Below, piece by piece: positions 50,299-59,096 of a stretch of 64,000 nucleotides of DNA. Below the pieces are notes generated by a model. It had not been told where the DNA came from. It did not search any database and saw nothing but the letters and a program-made list of their open reading frames with translations. The stretch is taken from the NCBI RefSeq assembly GCF_010727325.1, contig NZ_AP022565.1, positions 744,001-808,000 on the forward strand. The letters run 5' to 3'. The stretch comes from Mycolicibacterium alvei. GTDB lineage: Bacteria > Actinomycetota > Actinomycetes > Mycobacteriales > Mycobacteriaceae. The first letter of the stretch is position 1; each line of letters begins with the position of its first letter. The translations under genes and the position numbers were made by a program.

Positions 50299-50626
50299 GC
50301 CGGCGGGCGGCTGCGGTGCGGGATCGGCGTGCGGCCGGCGCACGGGTTGTGGCCGTTGCGGCATCCTCCGGCTGGGAACGCGAACGCTCCGGGCGTGGGC
50401 GCAGGTCGCCGGCATCGGCAAGGGCAACCGCCTTGCGTAGACGGTCGGCGATCATCGTGACAGGCACGCTGACCACCGGTGTCAGGGTGAGCACGCCCAT
50501 GTCGTCTTCTTCTACTCGGTAGCGGCGGTGTCCGGGCTTGCCGGCTTTACCCAAGGTGACTCGGCGTCGCGGGTCGACCTCGACCTCGGTGACGAAATGC
50601 CTGGCTGGCTGCGCGCTGCTCATCAT
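50291..50626 (-). CDS. AbrB/MazE-like small DNA-binding protein with basic tail
   Basis: A 111-residue protein. Residues ~15-60 look like a swapped-hairpin AbrB/MazE DNA-binding domain: EVEVDPRRRVTLGKAGKPGH, RRYRVEEDDMGVLTLTPVV. A short helix (MIADRLRKAVALADAGDL) and a strongly basic, Ala/Arg-rich tail follow. Two ATGs (50626, 50623) follow a gaggagg ribosome-binding site; the second has the better spacing. It is the first gene of a two-gene unit with the cyclase-like gene (8-bp overlap). Upstream at 50645-50691 are repeated GGGTA/TACCC dyads, so it probably represses its own operon. Confidence 0.65.
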   Translation of the reverse strand: MMSSAQPARHFVTEVEVDPRRRVTLGKAGKPGHRRYRVEEDDMGVLTLTPVVSVPVTMIADRLRKAVALADAGDLRPRPERSRSQPEDAATATTRAPAARRSRTAAARRRA

Positions 50627-50644
50627 CCACCTCCTCACGCCATC

Positions 50645-50691
50645 CTACCCATTATGCAGTCGATGGGTAGTGCCCAAATAGGGTAAAACCC
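50645..50691. promoter_or_regulatory. Clustered GGGTA dyads upstream of the AbrB-like/cyclase-like operon
   Basis: CTACCCAT (50645-50652) and ATGGGTAG (50663-50670) form a perfect 8-10-8 inverted repeat. A second dyad, GGGT-AAA-ACCC, lies at 50681-50691. The shared GGGTA half-site occurs in both, implying two or more copies of one operator before the AbrB-like ATG at 50626. Confidence 0.65.
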
Positions 50692-50707
50692 ACGTCGAGT
50701 ACCGATT

Positions 50708-51442
50708 CTACGACCTGGCCGGCTGTGGAACGTTGTGCGAGAGCAGATTCGCTGTCTGGCACACCAGCTCAGCCAGGCGGGAGTGACTGTCCGGTGACAT
50801 CCGTTCGGCCGGTCCGCTGATCGCCACCACGCCGATCGGGCGACCGTCGACCTTGAACACCGGTGCGGCGATGGTCATGGAGGGTGCGTCCACCTCGCTG
50901 CTGGCGGCATACCCACGCGCGCGGCACGCGTCGAGGAGGCCCAGGAACTCCGCATCGGGCGGTGCGCCGAGAAGTTCGGTCTGCCGTTCAATACTCAAGA
51001 AAGGCAACAGAATACGGCCGGTGGCGCTGTCGCGCGCGGGCACGACGGCACCGATGCGCGGCACCATCCGCAGTTCCTGCCGACTCTCCGCCACCTGTGA
51101 CACCACGAGCTGGGCGCCGTCCGGTTCGTTGAAGATCGCGGTCTCGCCGGTCTGCATGGCGAGCTGCTCGAGCGCCAACTGGATGTTGTGACGCAGGTCA
51201 GCCTTGGCGTGCGAGCTATGGGCGATGTTGAGGATGCGCGGGGTCGTCTCCCACCGCGTCATCTGCTCCTCGCGGGCCTGAATCCACCCCTGATCCGAGA
51301 GCGTCACGAGTGCGCGCTGCACCGCACTTTTGTCGATTTCCAGCATCCGCGCCAGCGCTGCGACACCGACAGGCTCATTGGCGGCCACCGCTTCGAACAC
51401 GGTCAGTACTCGCGCAGCCGTGGAACTGCCCTTGACGGCCAT
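50708..51442 (-). CDS. IclR family transcriptional regulator
   Basis: A 244-residue IclR-type regulator. The N-terminal winged helix (about 8-65) contains GVAALARMLEIDKSAVQRAL (helix-turn-helix), and the C-terminal effector-binding domain contains VVSQVAESRQELRMVPRIGA, ARDSATGRILLPFL and GRPIGVVAISGPAERM. It is divergently oriented to a TauD dioxygenase gene, and the 85-bp gap carries a perfect 8-5-8 dyad at 51476-51496. It most likely regulates that dioxygenase; the inducer is unknown. Confidence 0.92.
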   Translation of the reverse strand: MAVKGSSTAARVLTVFEAVAANEPVGVAALARMLEIDKSAVQRALVTLSDQGWIQAREEQMTRWETTPRILNIAHSSHAKADLRHNIQLALEQLAMQTGETAIFNEPDGAQLVVSQVAESRQELRMVPRIGAVVPARDSATGRILLPFLSIERQTELLGAPPDAEFLGLLDACRARGYAASSEVDAPSMTIAAPVFKVDGRPIGVVAISGPAERMSPDSHSRLAELVCQTANLLSHNVPQPARS

Positions 51443-51475
51443 CCATTCACCTCGCTAATGTTAAATAGTGACTTA

Positions 51476-51496
51476 CCGTATCATATATTGATACGG
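51476..51496. promoter_or_regulatory. Perfect 8-5-8 dyad between IclR and TauD genes
   Basis: CCGTATCA-TATAT-TGATACGG is a perfect 21-bp palindrome in the AT-rich intergenic space, 33 bp before the IclR ATG and 31 bp before the dioxygenase ATG. The symmetry and central position fit a single IclR operator controlling both genes. Confidence 0.8.
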
Positions 51497-51527
51497 CGTG
51501 GACCCCGATCGGAGAAGGAAACGAGCC

Positions 51528-52484
51528 ATGTCATCCATCCACGTCAGACCCCTCCGGGAGGACCTATCGTTCGGCGCGCGGGTCACCGGCGTCACGCTCG
51601 CACTGCTGGAGGACCAACAGGTCCGCGACCGCCTCAGGCGCGTCTTCCATGAGCGCGGGATGATCCTGTTCGAGGAGGTCGAGCCCGACGGCGGACTGCA
51701 GGTGGAGATCAGCAAGGTTTTCGGCCCATTGAAGGACCATCCGGTTCCCTCCGTGCCGCGAGCTGGGGGAGCGCTACACCCCGGTGTCATCGAAATCGGC
51801 CAGGCTCCGCGCGAGGGCAACATCGTGGAGGTCGACGGCAGAGAAGTCACTTCATGGCTGCCATGGCATTTCGACCATTGCTACAACAATGAACTGAACC
51901 TGGCGGGCGTCCTGCGGTGTGTGACCGGTGTCAGTGAAGGGGGAGAGACCGGCTTCGCCGACGGCATCCACCTCTACAAGATCCTGTCGCCGGAGTTGCG
52001 CAGGCAGATCGAGGATCGCAACATCCTCTACTCCCTGAACCTGCGCTTCGCCGAGATGCGCTTCGGCCTGGCCGATGGGTTCCGGGAGATCCAGCCGCAC
52101 GTACGTCTACAGGCGACGATTGATTACGGCAAGAACCTTCCCCGTGCCGTCCATCCCGCGGTGTGGACCCGCGACACCGGAGAGAAGGTGCTCCACATCT
52201 CGCCGTGGATGGCAGAAGGCATCGAAGGCGAGGAGACGTCCGAAGGCGACGAACTGCTCGAAATGGTGTGCAGGGAGATGCTGGCCGGCATCACGCCCTA
52301 CTTCCACACGTGGCGTGCCACCGACATGGTGATCTGGGACAACTTGCGGATGCTGCACGCCGTCAGTGGCCACGATCCAGACGAGCCGCGCACCATGCAC
52401 CGCACCACGATCCAGGGGGACTACGGGCTGGGCTACTTCGAGGGCAACGTACAGGGCGACAAGATCCTCGAGATGACGGTCTGA
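51528..52484 (+). CDS. TauD/TfdA family Fe(II)/2-oxoglutarate dioxygenase
   Basis: A 318-residue non-heme iron dioxygenase. The facial triad is visible: HxD in LPWHFDHCYNNELN and the distal His in DNLRMLHAVSGHDPDE; the 2-oxoglutarate Arg lies in TMHRTTIQGDYGLG. TGVTLALLEDQQVRDRL and GVSEGGETGFADGIHLY are also family-typical. The ATG 51528 has a ggagaagga ribosome-binding site. Members use 2-oxoglutarate to oxidise compounds such as taurine, aryloxyalkanoates or sulphate esters; the adjacent IclR regulator suggests an inducible catabolic role. Confidence 0.92.
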   Translation: MSSIHVRPLREDLSFGARVTGVTLALLEDQQVRDRLRRVFHERGMILFEEVEPDGGLQVEISKVFGPLKDHPVPSVPRAGGALHPGVIEIGQAPREGNIVEVDGREVTSWLPWHFDHCYNNELNLAGVLRCVTGVSEGGETGFADGIHLYKILSPELRRQIEDRNILYSLNLRFAEMRFGLADGFREIQPHVRLQATIDYGKNLPRAVHPAVWTRDTGEKVLHISPWMAEGIEGEETSEGDELLEMVCREMLAGITPYFHTWRATDMVIWDNLRMLHAVSGHDPDEPRTMHRTTIQGDYGLGYFEGNVQGDKILEMTV

Positions 52485-52494
52485 ACGCGGCCGA

Positions 52495-53061
52495 TCAGTC
52501 GTGTTTCGTCTCGTAGCGCAGCAGTACCGTGCCACACGGGAAGGTGCGGTTCTCCAACAATCGCAGCGAGATCCATGACGGCAGTGTCGGGAAGAACGGG
52601 GTGCCGCCACCCACGGCGGTGGGCGCGATCACGATCCGGTACTCATCGACCAGTCCGGCCTGCACAATAGGCGCGGCCAGCGTCGCGCCGGCCACCTCGA
52701 GATTGCCGTCGGTTTCGGCTTTCAGCTTCGTCACCACCTCGACCGGGTCGCCGCGTTCCAAGCGGGAGTTCCAGTCGACCGACTCCAGGGTGCGCGAGAA
52801 CACGACCTTGGGCATGTCGCGCCAGATCTGCGCGAAGTCGACGATCAGCGGGGTGGCGTCCGGAGCCTTGTCGGCGGTCGGCCAGTATGCGGACATCAGT
52901 TCGTAGAGTCGCCGCCCGTAGAACGCCAGGGCGGTCTCCCGCTCGAAGTCGTTCCAGTACTGGTGCACCTCTTCGCTCGGATCCGACCAGTCGATGTTGC
53001 CCTGTGCATCGGCGATGTAGCCGTCCACCGACACGTTGAAGCCATAGATGAGTTTGCCCAT
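52495..53061 (-). CDS. Dihydrofolate-reductase-like (RibD C-terminal) family protein
   Basis: A 188-residue protein of the RibD C-terminal/DHFR-like superfamily. Typical parts are MGKLIYGFNVSVDGYIADAQ, FYGRRLYELMSAYWPTAD, MPKVVFSRTLESVDWNSRLE, LEVAGATLAAPIVQAGLVDE and IAPTAVGGGTPFF. Stand-alone members of this family bind NADPH and reduce unknown substrates; they are common in actinobacteria. ATG 53061 fits the family; a longer frame upstream is not typical. It converges on the dioxygenase gene with 10 bp between stops. Confidence 0.88.
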   Translation of the reverse strand: MGKLIYGFNVSVDGYIADAQGNIDWSDPSEEVHQYWNDFERETALAFYGRRLYELMSAYWPTADKAPDATPLIVDFAQIWRDMPKVVFSRTLESVDWNSRLERGDPVEVVTKLKAETDGNLEVAGATLAAPIVQAGLVDEYRIVIAPTAVGGGTPFFPTLPSWISLRLLENRTFPCGTVLLRYETKHD

Positions 53062-53239
53062 GGACGTCAGACTGCACCGGAGGGCAAAACTCATCGCGAT
53101 CGCGCACACATTGGTGCGACTTGTGTGATCCACGCCGTTACGAGCAACCCGATACCATGGAACACACCGTGCGAAAAGCCGGTCTGAGCAAAGCCGGCCG
53201 CGGGCATACCGGGCCTGACGATATTTGAGGAACCGATCC

Positions 53240-54958
53240 ATGCAGGGCAAGACGCTGGTGCTGGGTGCCCTGAAGGGGCCCAGTGCGAGAGGTCGTTCGC
53301 GTCGACGCCTGTTCTTGATCGTCGGCGTCCCGCTGGTTCTACTGGCATTGTTCTACGTCGTTGATCTGGTGATCACGTCTGGAAAGGTTCCCCGCGGGGT
53401 GACCGCCGCCGGTGTTTCGCTCGGCGGACTGACACCTGACGCTGCCGAGCAGCGCCTTCGCGAGGTGGTCGGCCCCCGTGCCGAGCACCCGATCCCGGTG
53501 ACGGTGGCAGGCGTCGAAGCCGAGGTAGATCCGAACTCGATCGGCCTGACCCTGGACGCGCGCGCCACGGTCGATCAGGCCGGCGCGCAACCCCTGAACC
53601 CGATCACCCGGCTCACTTCGTTCGTTGTGGAGACCCCGATCGCGGTGGCCTCGTCGCTGGACGAACAGGCCATGACCACAACGCTCGAGGAGCTCGGGAC
53701 CACCGTCGCCGAGGACCCGGTGGAGGGCTCCGTCGCTTTCGTCGACGGTCGGCCCGTGTCATCTGATCCGCAGATCGGCCGACGACTCGACATCGCTGCC
53801 GCCGTCGGCGTGTTCAACCGTGACTGGGCAAGCGGTGAGGCCGTGGCCCTGCCGATCGTGGAACTCGCGCCGAAAATCACCAGCGCCGACGTCGACTCCG
53901 TCGTGCGTGACATTGCGCAACCTGCTGTCTCTGGGCCGATCACGGTCAGCGGCGGTAACGGGACGCGGGCTGTCATCTCCGAGGACACCATCGCCGCGGC
54001 GCTGACCTTCCGTGCCGAGGACGGGCGCTTGGTGCCGGACATCAACGAGAACCTGATCGTCGACGAGCTCCGCCCCCAACTGGCGGCGTCGGAGACCCCG
54101 CTCCGCAACGCCGACATCGACTTCGCCGCCACACCGCCGGCCAAGGTTCCCGAGCAGACTGGCCGCCGAGTCGACTACGACGCGACCCTTGACGATCTGC
54201 TGTCGGTTCTCACGAGCACCGACGACCGCGAGATCACCGCAAAGTATGTCGACGAGCGGCCGATGTTCACCTTCGACGAGATCAACAAACTCGGCCCCAT
54301 CGAAGTCATCGGCGAGTTTCAGACGAGCGGATTCTCCGGTGACTCCGGCAAGAACATCAGGCGCGCTGCCCAGCAGCTCGACGGCATCGTGGTCAAGCCA
54401 GGGGAGACGTTCAGCCTCAACGCCGCAACCAATCCCCGCAACGCCGCGTCGGGCTACGTCGAGGCCGGAATCATCGAACACGGCAGGCCTGCACGCGGAG
54501 TCGGCGGCGGGGTGTCCCAGATTGCCACCACCCTCTTCAACGCCGGGTACTTCGCCGGCATGGAGGACATCGAGCACCACGAGCACAGCTACTACATCGG
54601 TCGGTACCCGGCCGGCCGGGAAGCCACGGTGTTCGACGACGTGCTGGACGTCAAGTTCCGCAACGACGGTCCGACGTCGGTGCAGATACAAACCGAGTGG
54701 ACGTCGAGTTCCATCACCGTCCGGCTGGTCGGTATCAAACGCTACGAGGTGACGTCCTCGCAGAGCGGGCGCAGCCGCCCGACGAGCCCGAATACCGTCA
54801 GGATCCCCGCCGGTGAAGCCTGTAGCGCCAGCGGCGGCGGGCCAGGGTTCACCATCACCGACACCCGCACCCTGCGGGACATCGCCACCGGACAAACCCG
54901 CACCAATTCCCACACTGTCGTCTACGACCCCATACCCAAGGTCGTGTGCGGCGGCTGA
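53240..54958 (+). CDS. VanW family membrane-anchored protein
   Basis: A 572-residue envelope protein. A short cytosolic Arg-rich segment and one membrane helix (about 22-47, LFLIVGVPLVLLALFYVVDL) precede two periplasmic repeats of a peptidoglycan-binding-like domain (KVPRGVTAAGVSLGGLTPDA and a second region around 200-290), then the VanW domain (about 345-510) with FSLNAATNPRNAASGYVEAG, GVGGGVSQIATTLFNAGYF and HEHSYYIGRYPAGREATVF. The C-terminus has a G5-like extension ending CGG. VanW proteins are linked to cell-wall modification. The ATG 53240 has a tgagga ribosome-binding site. Confidence 0.9.
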   Translation: MQGKTLVLGALKGPSARGRSRRRLFLIVGVPLVLLALFYVVDLVITSGKVPRGVTAAGVSLGGLTPDAAEQRLREVVGPRAEHPIPVTVAGVEAEVDPNSIGLTLDARATVDQAGAQPLNPITRLTSFVVETPIAVASSLDEQAMTTTLEELGTTVAEDPVEGSVAFVDGRPVSSDPQIGRRLDIAAAVGVFNRDWASGEAVALPIVELAPKITSADVDSVVRDIAQPAVSGPITVSGGNGTRAVISEDTIAAALTFRAEDGRLVPDINENLIVDELRPQLAASETPLRNADIDFAATPPAKVPEQTGRRVDYDATLDDLLSVLTSTDDREITAKYVDERPMFTFDEINKLGPIEVIGEFQTSGFSGDSGKNIRRAAQQLDGIVVKPGETFSLNAATNPRNAASGYVEAGIIEHGRPARGVGGGVSQIATTLFNAGYFAGMEDIEHHEHSYYIGRYPAGREATVFDDVLDVKFRNDGPTSVQIQTEWTSSSITVRLVGIKRYEVTSSQSGRSRPTSPNTVRIPAGEACSASGGGPGFTITDTRTLRDIATGQTRTNSHTVVYDPIPKVVCGG

Positions 54959-54976
54959 CGACCGCTGCGTCCGTCG

Positions 54977-56662
54977 TTATCCAAGGATCGCCTGCGCGGC
55001 GCGCTCTGCGATCAGCATGACCGGCGCGTTGGTGTTGCCGGACGTGATGGTGGGCATCGCCGACGCATCGACCACACGAAGGCCGGCGACACGGTACACC
55101 CGGCAGTCGGTGTCGAGCACCGTGGCGGCTGAGGTCGGGATGCCTTGTGCGTCAAAGGCTCCCATCGCGCAGGTGCCCACCGGGTGGAAGATGGTGGTAC
55201 CCAGTTCGCCGGCCGCCTGCTGCAGGTCGTCGTCGCTCACCAGTTGCGGGCCGGGAAGCAGCTCTTCGGGGCGGTAGGGGGACAGGGATGGCGCCGCCAT
55301 GATCTGCCGGGTCATCTGGAGGCCGCGCACAGCGACCTGGCGATCGGTTTCAGTGGACAGGTAGTTGCAGGAAATCTTGGGGTAGGTCAGCGGATCCGAA
55401 TTGGCCAAGCGCACATGGCCACGCGAGCTGGGGCGCAGATTGCACACCGAGGGAGTGATCGCACCGAAAGGGTGCAGAGATTCGCCGAACTTCGGCAAGG
55501 ACAAGGGCTGCACATGCCACTCCATATCGGGGCTGGCCAACGCGGGGTCGCTCTTGGCGAAGGCCCCCAACGTGGAGGGCGGCATGGTCATGGGCCCCGA
55601 TCGGAGCAACAGGTACTGAAGTCCCATGCCTGCACGGGTGATCCAATTGCGGTACAGCGTGTTCACGGTCGGAGCGCCCTGGATGCGGTAGACGGTTCGC
55701 AGCTGCAGGTGATCCTGGAGGTTTTCACCCACTCCCGCCAGATCGACGGCCACCGGCACCTGATGTTCGGTGAGTAGCTCGGCCGGCCCCAGACCCGAGA
55801 CCTGCATGAGATGCGGCGAGCCGATGGCTCCGGCGCTCAGGATCACCTCCCGGCGGGCGTGCACGTCGACGATTCGACCGTCTTTGAGCAACTGGACGCC
55901 GGTGGCTCGGTGCGCAGCCGTGGTCCAGGCGCCGCGACGCTGCTCCTCGTGGACCTGGTCGTCCATCAGCAGTCGCACGGCCTGGGTCTGGGTGTAGACG
56001 GTGAGATTGGGTCGGTGAGCGACGGGATGCAGGAAAGCATCGGCCATTGACCAACGGCGGCCACGCTTTTGGTTGACGTGAAAGTAGGAGCTGCCCGAGT
56101 TGTCGCCCCGGTTGAACTCGTCGATCGGGGCGATGCCCACCTCGGCGGCGGCGGCCTGCCAGGCGTCCAAGATTTTCCAGCGCACCCGCGGCCGCTCGAC
56201 GCGGATCTCACCACCGGCACCGTGCCAGTCGTCGGCGCCGCCGAAGTACGCCTCCAACTTTTTGTAGATTGCCAGGGTCTCGCCGGGTTCATCCGGGCCG
56301 CCCCAAAGCCAGCGCTCGTCACCGGTGGCCTGTGCCCACAGTGCGTAATCGCTTGCCTGACCGCGCATGTGGATCATGGCGTTGATCGACGAGCAGCCGC
56401 CGATCACGCGGCCTCGCGCGTAGTGGATGCTGCGGCCGGCCAGACCTGGGTCGGGCTCGGTCGTGAAGCACCAGTCGGTGCGGGGGTTGGCGATGGTGTA
56501 CAGATAGCCCACCGGCACCTTGATCCAGAACCAGTTGTCCTTGCCGCCCGCCTCGATCAAGAGCACACGATGGTCGGGGTTGGCGCTGAGCCGATTGGCG
56601 AGCAGGCAACCGGCACTGCCTGCTCCCACGATGATGAAGTCGAATTCGGCGACGGGGCTCAT
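54977..56662 (-). CDS. GMC family FAD-dependent oxidoreductase
   Basis: A 561-residue glucose-methanol-choline oxidoreductase. The FAD motif is FDFIIVGAGSAGCLLANRLS, the GMC signature 1 is YARGRVIGGCSSINAMIHMR, signature 2 is GAIGSPHLMQVSGLGP, and the C-terminal catalytic region has FHPVGTCAMGA and LRVVDASAMPTITSGNTNAP, with the His and Asn of the active site. BetA-like enzymes oxidise choline or other alcohols. No betaine pathway partner is adjacent. It converges on the VanW gene and diverges from the lipase lipoprotein gene. Confidence 0.92.
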   Translation of the reverse strand: MSPVAEFDFIIVGAGSAGCLLANRLSANPDHRVLLIEAGGKDNWFWIKVPVGYLYTIANPRTDWCFTTEPDPGLAGRSIHYARGRVIGGCSSINAMIHMRGQASDYALWAQATGDERWLWGGPDEPGETLAIYKKLEAYFGGADDWHGAGGEIRVERPRVRWKILDAWQAAAAEVGIAPIDEFNRGDNSGSSYFHVNQKRGRRWSMADAFLHPVAHRPNLTVYTQTQAVRLLMDDQVHEEQRRGAWTTAAHRATGVQLLKDGRIVDVHARREVILSAGAIGSPHLMQVSGLGPAELLTEHQVPVAVDLAGVGENLQDHLQLRTVYRIQGAPTVNTLYRNWITRAGMGLQYLLLRSGPMTMPPSTLGAFAKSDPALASPDMEWHVQPLSLPKFGESLHPFGAITPSVCNLRPSSRGHVRLANSDPLTYPKISCNYLSTETDRQVAVRGLQMTRQIMAAPSLSPYRPEELLPGPQLVSDDDLQQAAGELGTTIFHPVGTCAMGAFDAQGIPTSAATVLDTDCRVYRVAGLRVVDASAMPTITSGNTNAPVMLIAERAAQAILG

Positions 56663-56809
56663 TGCGGCAACGTTCCTCCCTGGTGTCGGATACCTTCCCT
56701 AGTGTGCGTGATGATCGCCCGGTACGTTCACATTCCCGTACGTGCTGCCGCGGCTCATCGCATCGGAGCGGGCGACACCTCCGAGACAGCTTATGAGGCA
56801 GGGGGCTCG

Positions 56810-57978
56810 ATGACTGAGCGCGCCCGGCGTTGGCTTGCCGGGGTGGCCACAATGGTCACGCTGACCGGCTGCAGCACCGCCCCCCAACCCGAATCAGTAT
56901 CCGAACTTACTCCCGGCCAGTTGCTCACCGCTCGCCCGTTGACCACCGTCGCCGCGCTGCCCAGTGCCGAAACCCGGCTGATCACATATGTTTCCGAAGA
57001 TTCGCACCACCAACCCATCGTCGTGTCGGGCACGGTGGCGGTTCCGAAGTCAGCGCCACCCGAACGCGGGTGGCCGGTCCTCAGCTGGGCACACGGGACC
57101 ACGGGGTACGCCGATACCTGCGCCCCGTCGGGGGATACCGTCGACGGACTCGCCCACGACTATGTCGGTCTGGTCAACCCGATGCTCGACAGTTGGGTGG
57201 CGCGCGGGTACGCGGTGGTTCAAACCGACTACCAGGGACTGGGCACCCCGGCGGGCACCCCTACGTCGACGGCACCAGCGAGGCGAATACGGTGACCGAC
57301 ATCGTGCGGGCGGCAAGGGATCTCGATCCCGGCATCGGCACCGAATGGGTAGCCATCGGCCACAGCCAGGGTGGCCAGGCCGCACTGTTCACCGCGCAGG
57401 ACGCCGAGGATCGCGACCCGGCGCTCAATCTGGCGGGGGCGGTGTCGATCGCACCCGGCGGGGTGGGGATGGCCCAGACCGTCGACCTTGTGCGCGCCGG
57501 CCGACCGGAAGTCGAGGCGGCACAGAGGTTCCTGCCCCTGCTGGTGCTCGGCGCGGCGGTGGTCGACCCGTCGATCAACCCCGATCAGATCTTCAGCAGC
57601 CGGGCGCGGCCGCTGTTGACCGCGGCCCGCACTGCGTGCGTCGCACAGATCAACGCCGTTCCTGCGGTGCCGTCGGCGCAGGTGTTCGCACCCGATGCTG
57701 AGGTGGACGGGCTGCGCGCGTACCTCGGCCGCCAGGATCCGATCCATCTCACCCCACGGGTACCGGTAATGCTCGTGCAGGGCACCGCCGATGCTGCGGT
57801 GCCCCCGGCCGGTGTCGACGAGTTGGCGAAGGCCATGTGCGGCAAGGGGGTCGCGGTCGACTACCGGGTGTACACCGGCCAGGACCATCGTGGCGTCATC
57901 GCCGCCTCACTGGGGGACATGCAGCATTTCGTGGACACCGTAATGGCCGGGGAATCGATCGATAGCTGTCCGCGCTGA
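56810..57978 (+). pseudogene. Secretory-lipase-family lipoprotein, broken by a single-base frameshift
   Basis: The first ~150 codons from ATG 56810 encode a lipoprotein signal (lipobox LTGCSTAP) and the start of a LIP-type alpha/beta hydrolase (VLSWAHGTTGYADTCAPSGD, YAVVQTDYQGLGTPAG), then run into PTSTAPARRIR and a stop at 57295. The rest continues in another frame: HPYVDGTSEANTVTDIVRAA, the nucleophile elbow VAIGHSQGGQAALFTAQ (Ser), the acid region VMLVQGTADAAVPP and the His in GQDHRGVIAASLGD, ending at 57978. A one-base loss near 57255-57262 (gcgggcacccc where family sense expects an extra base) would join them. It is either a true pseudogene or an assembly error; both halves are otherwise well preserved. 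Confidence 0.88.
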
Positions 57979-58309
57979 CCGAGAGCTCGATTCAATGGAC
58001 CGATGGGTCGGTGCCAATTGATCGACTTGGAGTCTGACGAAATCAGGGACTGCGTCCGAATATGGTGTTCTTCGGGACGCTTGACTGCACTGTCGTGCAA
58101 ACAAGCAGCTGACCCGCAGATGTCGCGTCAGATCCGGCCGGAGCTAATTGCATCCCCATACCTCGAAGGAGGTGCCGTGTACACCGCGGTGCTTGTGTGC
58201 AAGGACTTCTGGGACCACGGTGAATACGACGACATGAATTGCCCTGATCCAAACGAGTGACCCGGCATCCCTCGACGCTGCGCTGCGGGCCAGGCGCGGG
58301 TGCAGGGGT
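57979..58309. other. 331-bp intergenic region, one possible very small ORF
   Basis: Between the frameshifted lipase and YaeQ genes no normal-sized gene is supported. Base composition drops to a lower GC than the neighbours. The only candidate is the 27-codon frame at 58177-58260, which has an ideal ribosome-binding site. Confidence 0.4.
58177..58260 (+). CDS. Candidate 27-residue small protein
   Basis: A GTG follows a perfect aaggagg with four bases of spacing and opens a 27-codon frame reading MYTAVLVCKDFWDHGEYDD then MNCPDPNE. The peptide is acidic with two Cys residues. A longer in-frame ATG at 58003 gives 85 residues but has poor initiation context. Homology is unknown; the initiation signal is the only evidence. 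Confidence 0.35.
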   Translation: MYTAVLVCKDFWDHGEYDDMNCPDPNE

Positions 58310-58861
58310 TCACTCCAATGGCTCGGGCGTGAAGGTGACGTCGACTCCGCCTACGGTCATCGTCACCTGACCTTCGATCACCATCACCTGCGCCGAGACC
58401 CGTCGATCGACAGTCTGGGCCAGTTGCTGCACCGGTGCGTGCGGTATCTGCACCACCGACAGGTTCGGCAGCCCCGCCACTTTGGGGCCGACGGTGCGCC
58501 ACCAGGTGGCCACGCCGGCGGCAAACGGGAACAGCAGCACCTGGTCGGCCCGGCTGGCCGCCTTGCCCAAGGCGCGTTCGTCGGGCTGGCCGACGTTGAT
58601 CCACTCCAGGATCCGGCCGGTGTAGTCGGCGAGCCGCAAGTCCGGTACGCCAGGGGTGGACAGGCCCGCCCCGAACGCCAACTCACCGTCGACGTCGCTG
58701 AGTCGGTGTGCGCGCAGCCCAAACGCCAACAACCGCACCACCATCCGCTCATCGGTCTCACTGGGATGGCGGGCCACGGTCAGCGTGTGATCGGCGTAGT
58801 AACCGTGATCGACATCGGAGACGCCAAGTTCGACTTTGAATACTGTTGCAGAAAGGGCCAC
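58310..58861 (-). CDS. yaeQ: YaeQ family protein
   Basis: A 183-residue YaeQ protein, a compact member of the PD-(D/E)xK fold. The start ATVFKVELGVSDVDHGYYAD, the ARHPSETDERMVVRLLAFGL tract and PDLRLADYTGRILEWINVGQ (with the acidic and Lys-type active-site cluster of the fold) are diagnostic; the end VTMTVGGVDVTFTPEPLE is typical. YaeQ was linked to transcription antitermination suppression in E. coli, but its biochemical role is unresolved. Confidence 0.93.
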   Translation of the reverse strand: MALSATVFKVELGVSDVDHGYYADHTLTVARHPSETDERMVVRLLAFGLRAHRLSDVDGELAFGAGLSTPGVPDLRLADYTGRILEWINVGQPDERALGKAASRADQVLLFPFAAGVATWWRTVGPKVAGLPNLSVVQIPHAPVQQLAQTVDRRVSAQVMVIEGQVTMTVGGVDVTFTPEPLE

Positions 58862-59096
58862 GTCATAGTGTCCACCCAGGTGGTGCCCCCGGAGCAGTCG
58901 GGCCGATTTGAGTGGTCAGGCCACGAGCCGGCCGTCGGATCGAGTCTCCACCGATAGGCCCCCGGGCACGCAACCATGCAGCAGCCCCGCTCTTGGCCAT
59001 GCCCTGTGTCCGTGGTCGTTTCGATCATTGGTCCTGCCCGAGTGGCTGTGCGTGGAGTTTGCTGGACGGATATGCCAAATTCGAGCCGACTGATTA

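Noticed and set aside
56810..57978. Programmed frameshift in the lipase gene
   Set aside because: There is no slippery heptamer or following pseudoknot at the junction; a simple one-base loss explains the break.
58040..58075. Fourth copy of the extragenic repeat on the minus strand
   Set aside because: Only the CGAATATGG core matches; the flanking GGTAACC part is absent, so this is probably chance.
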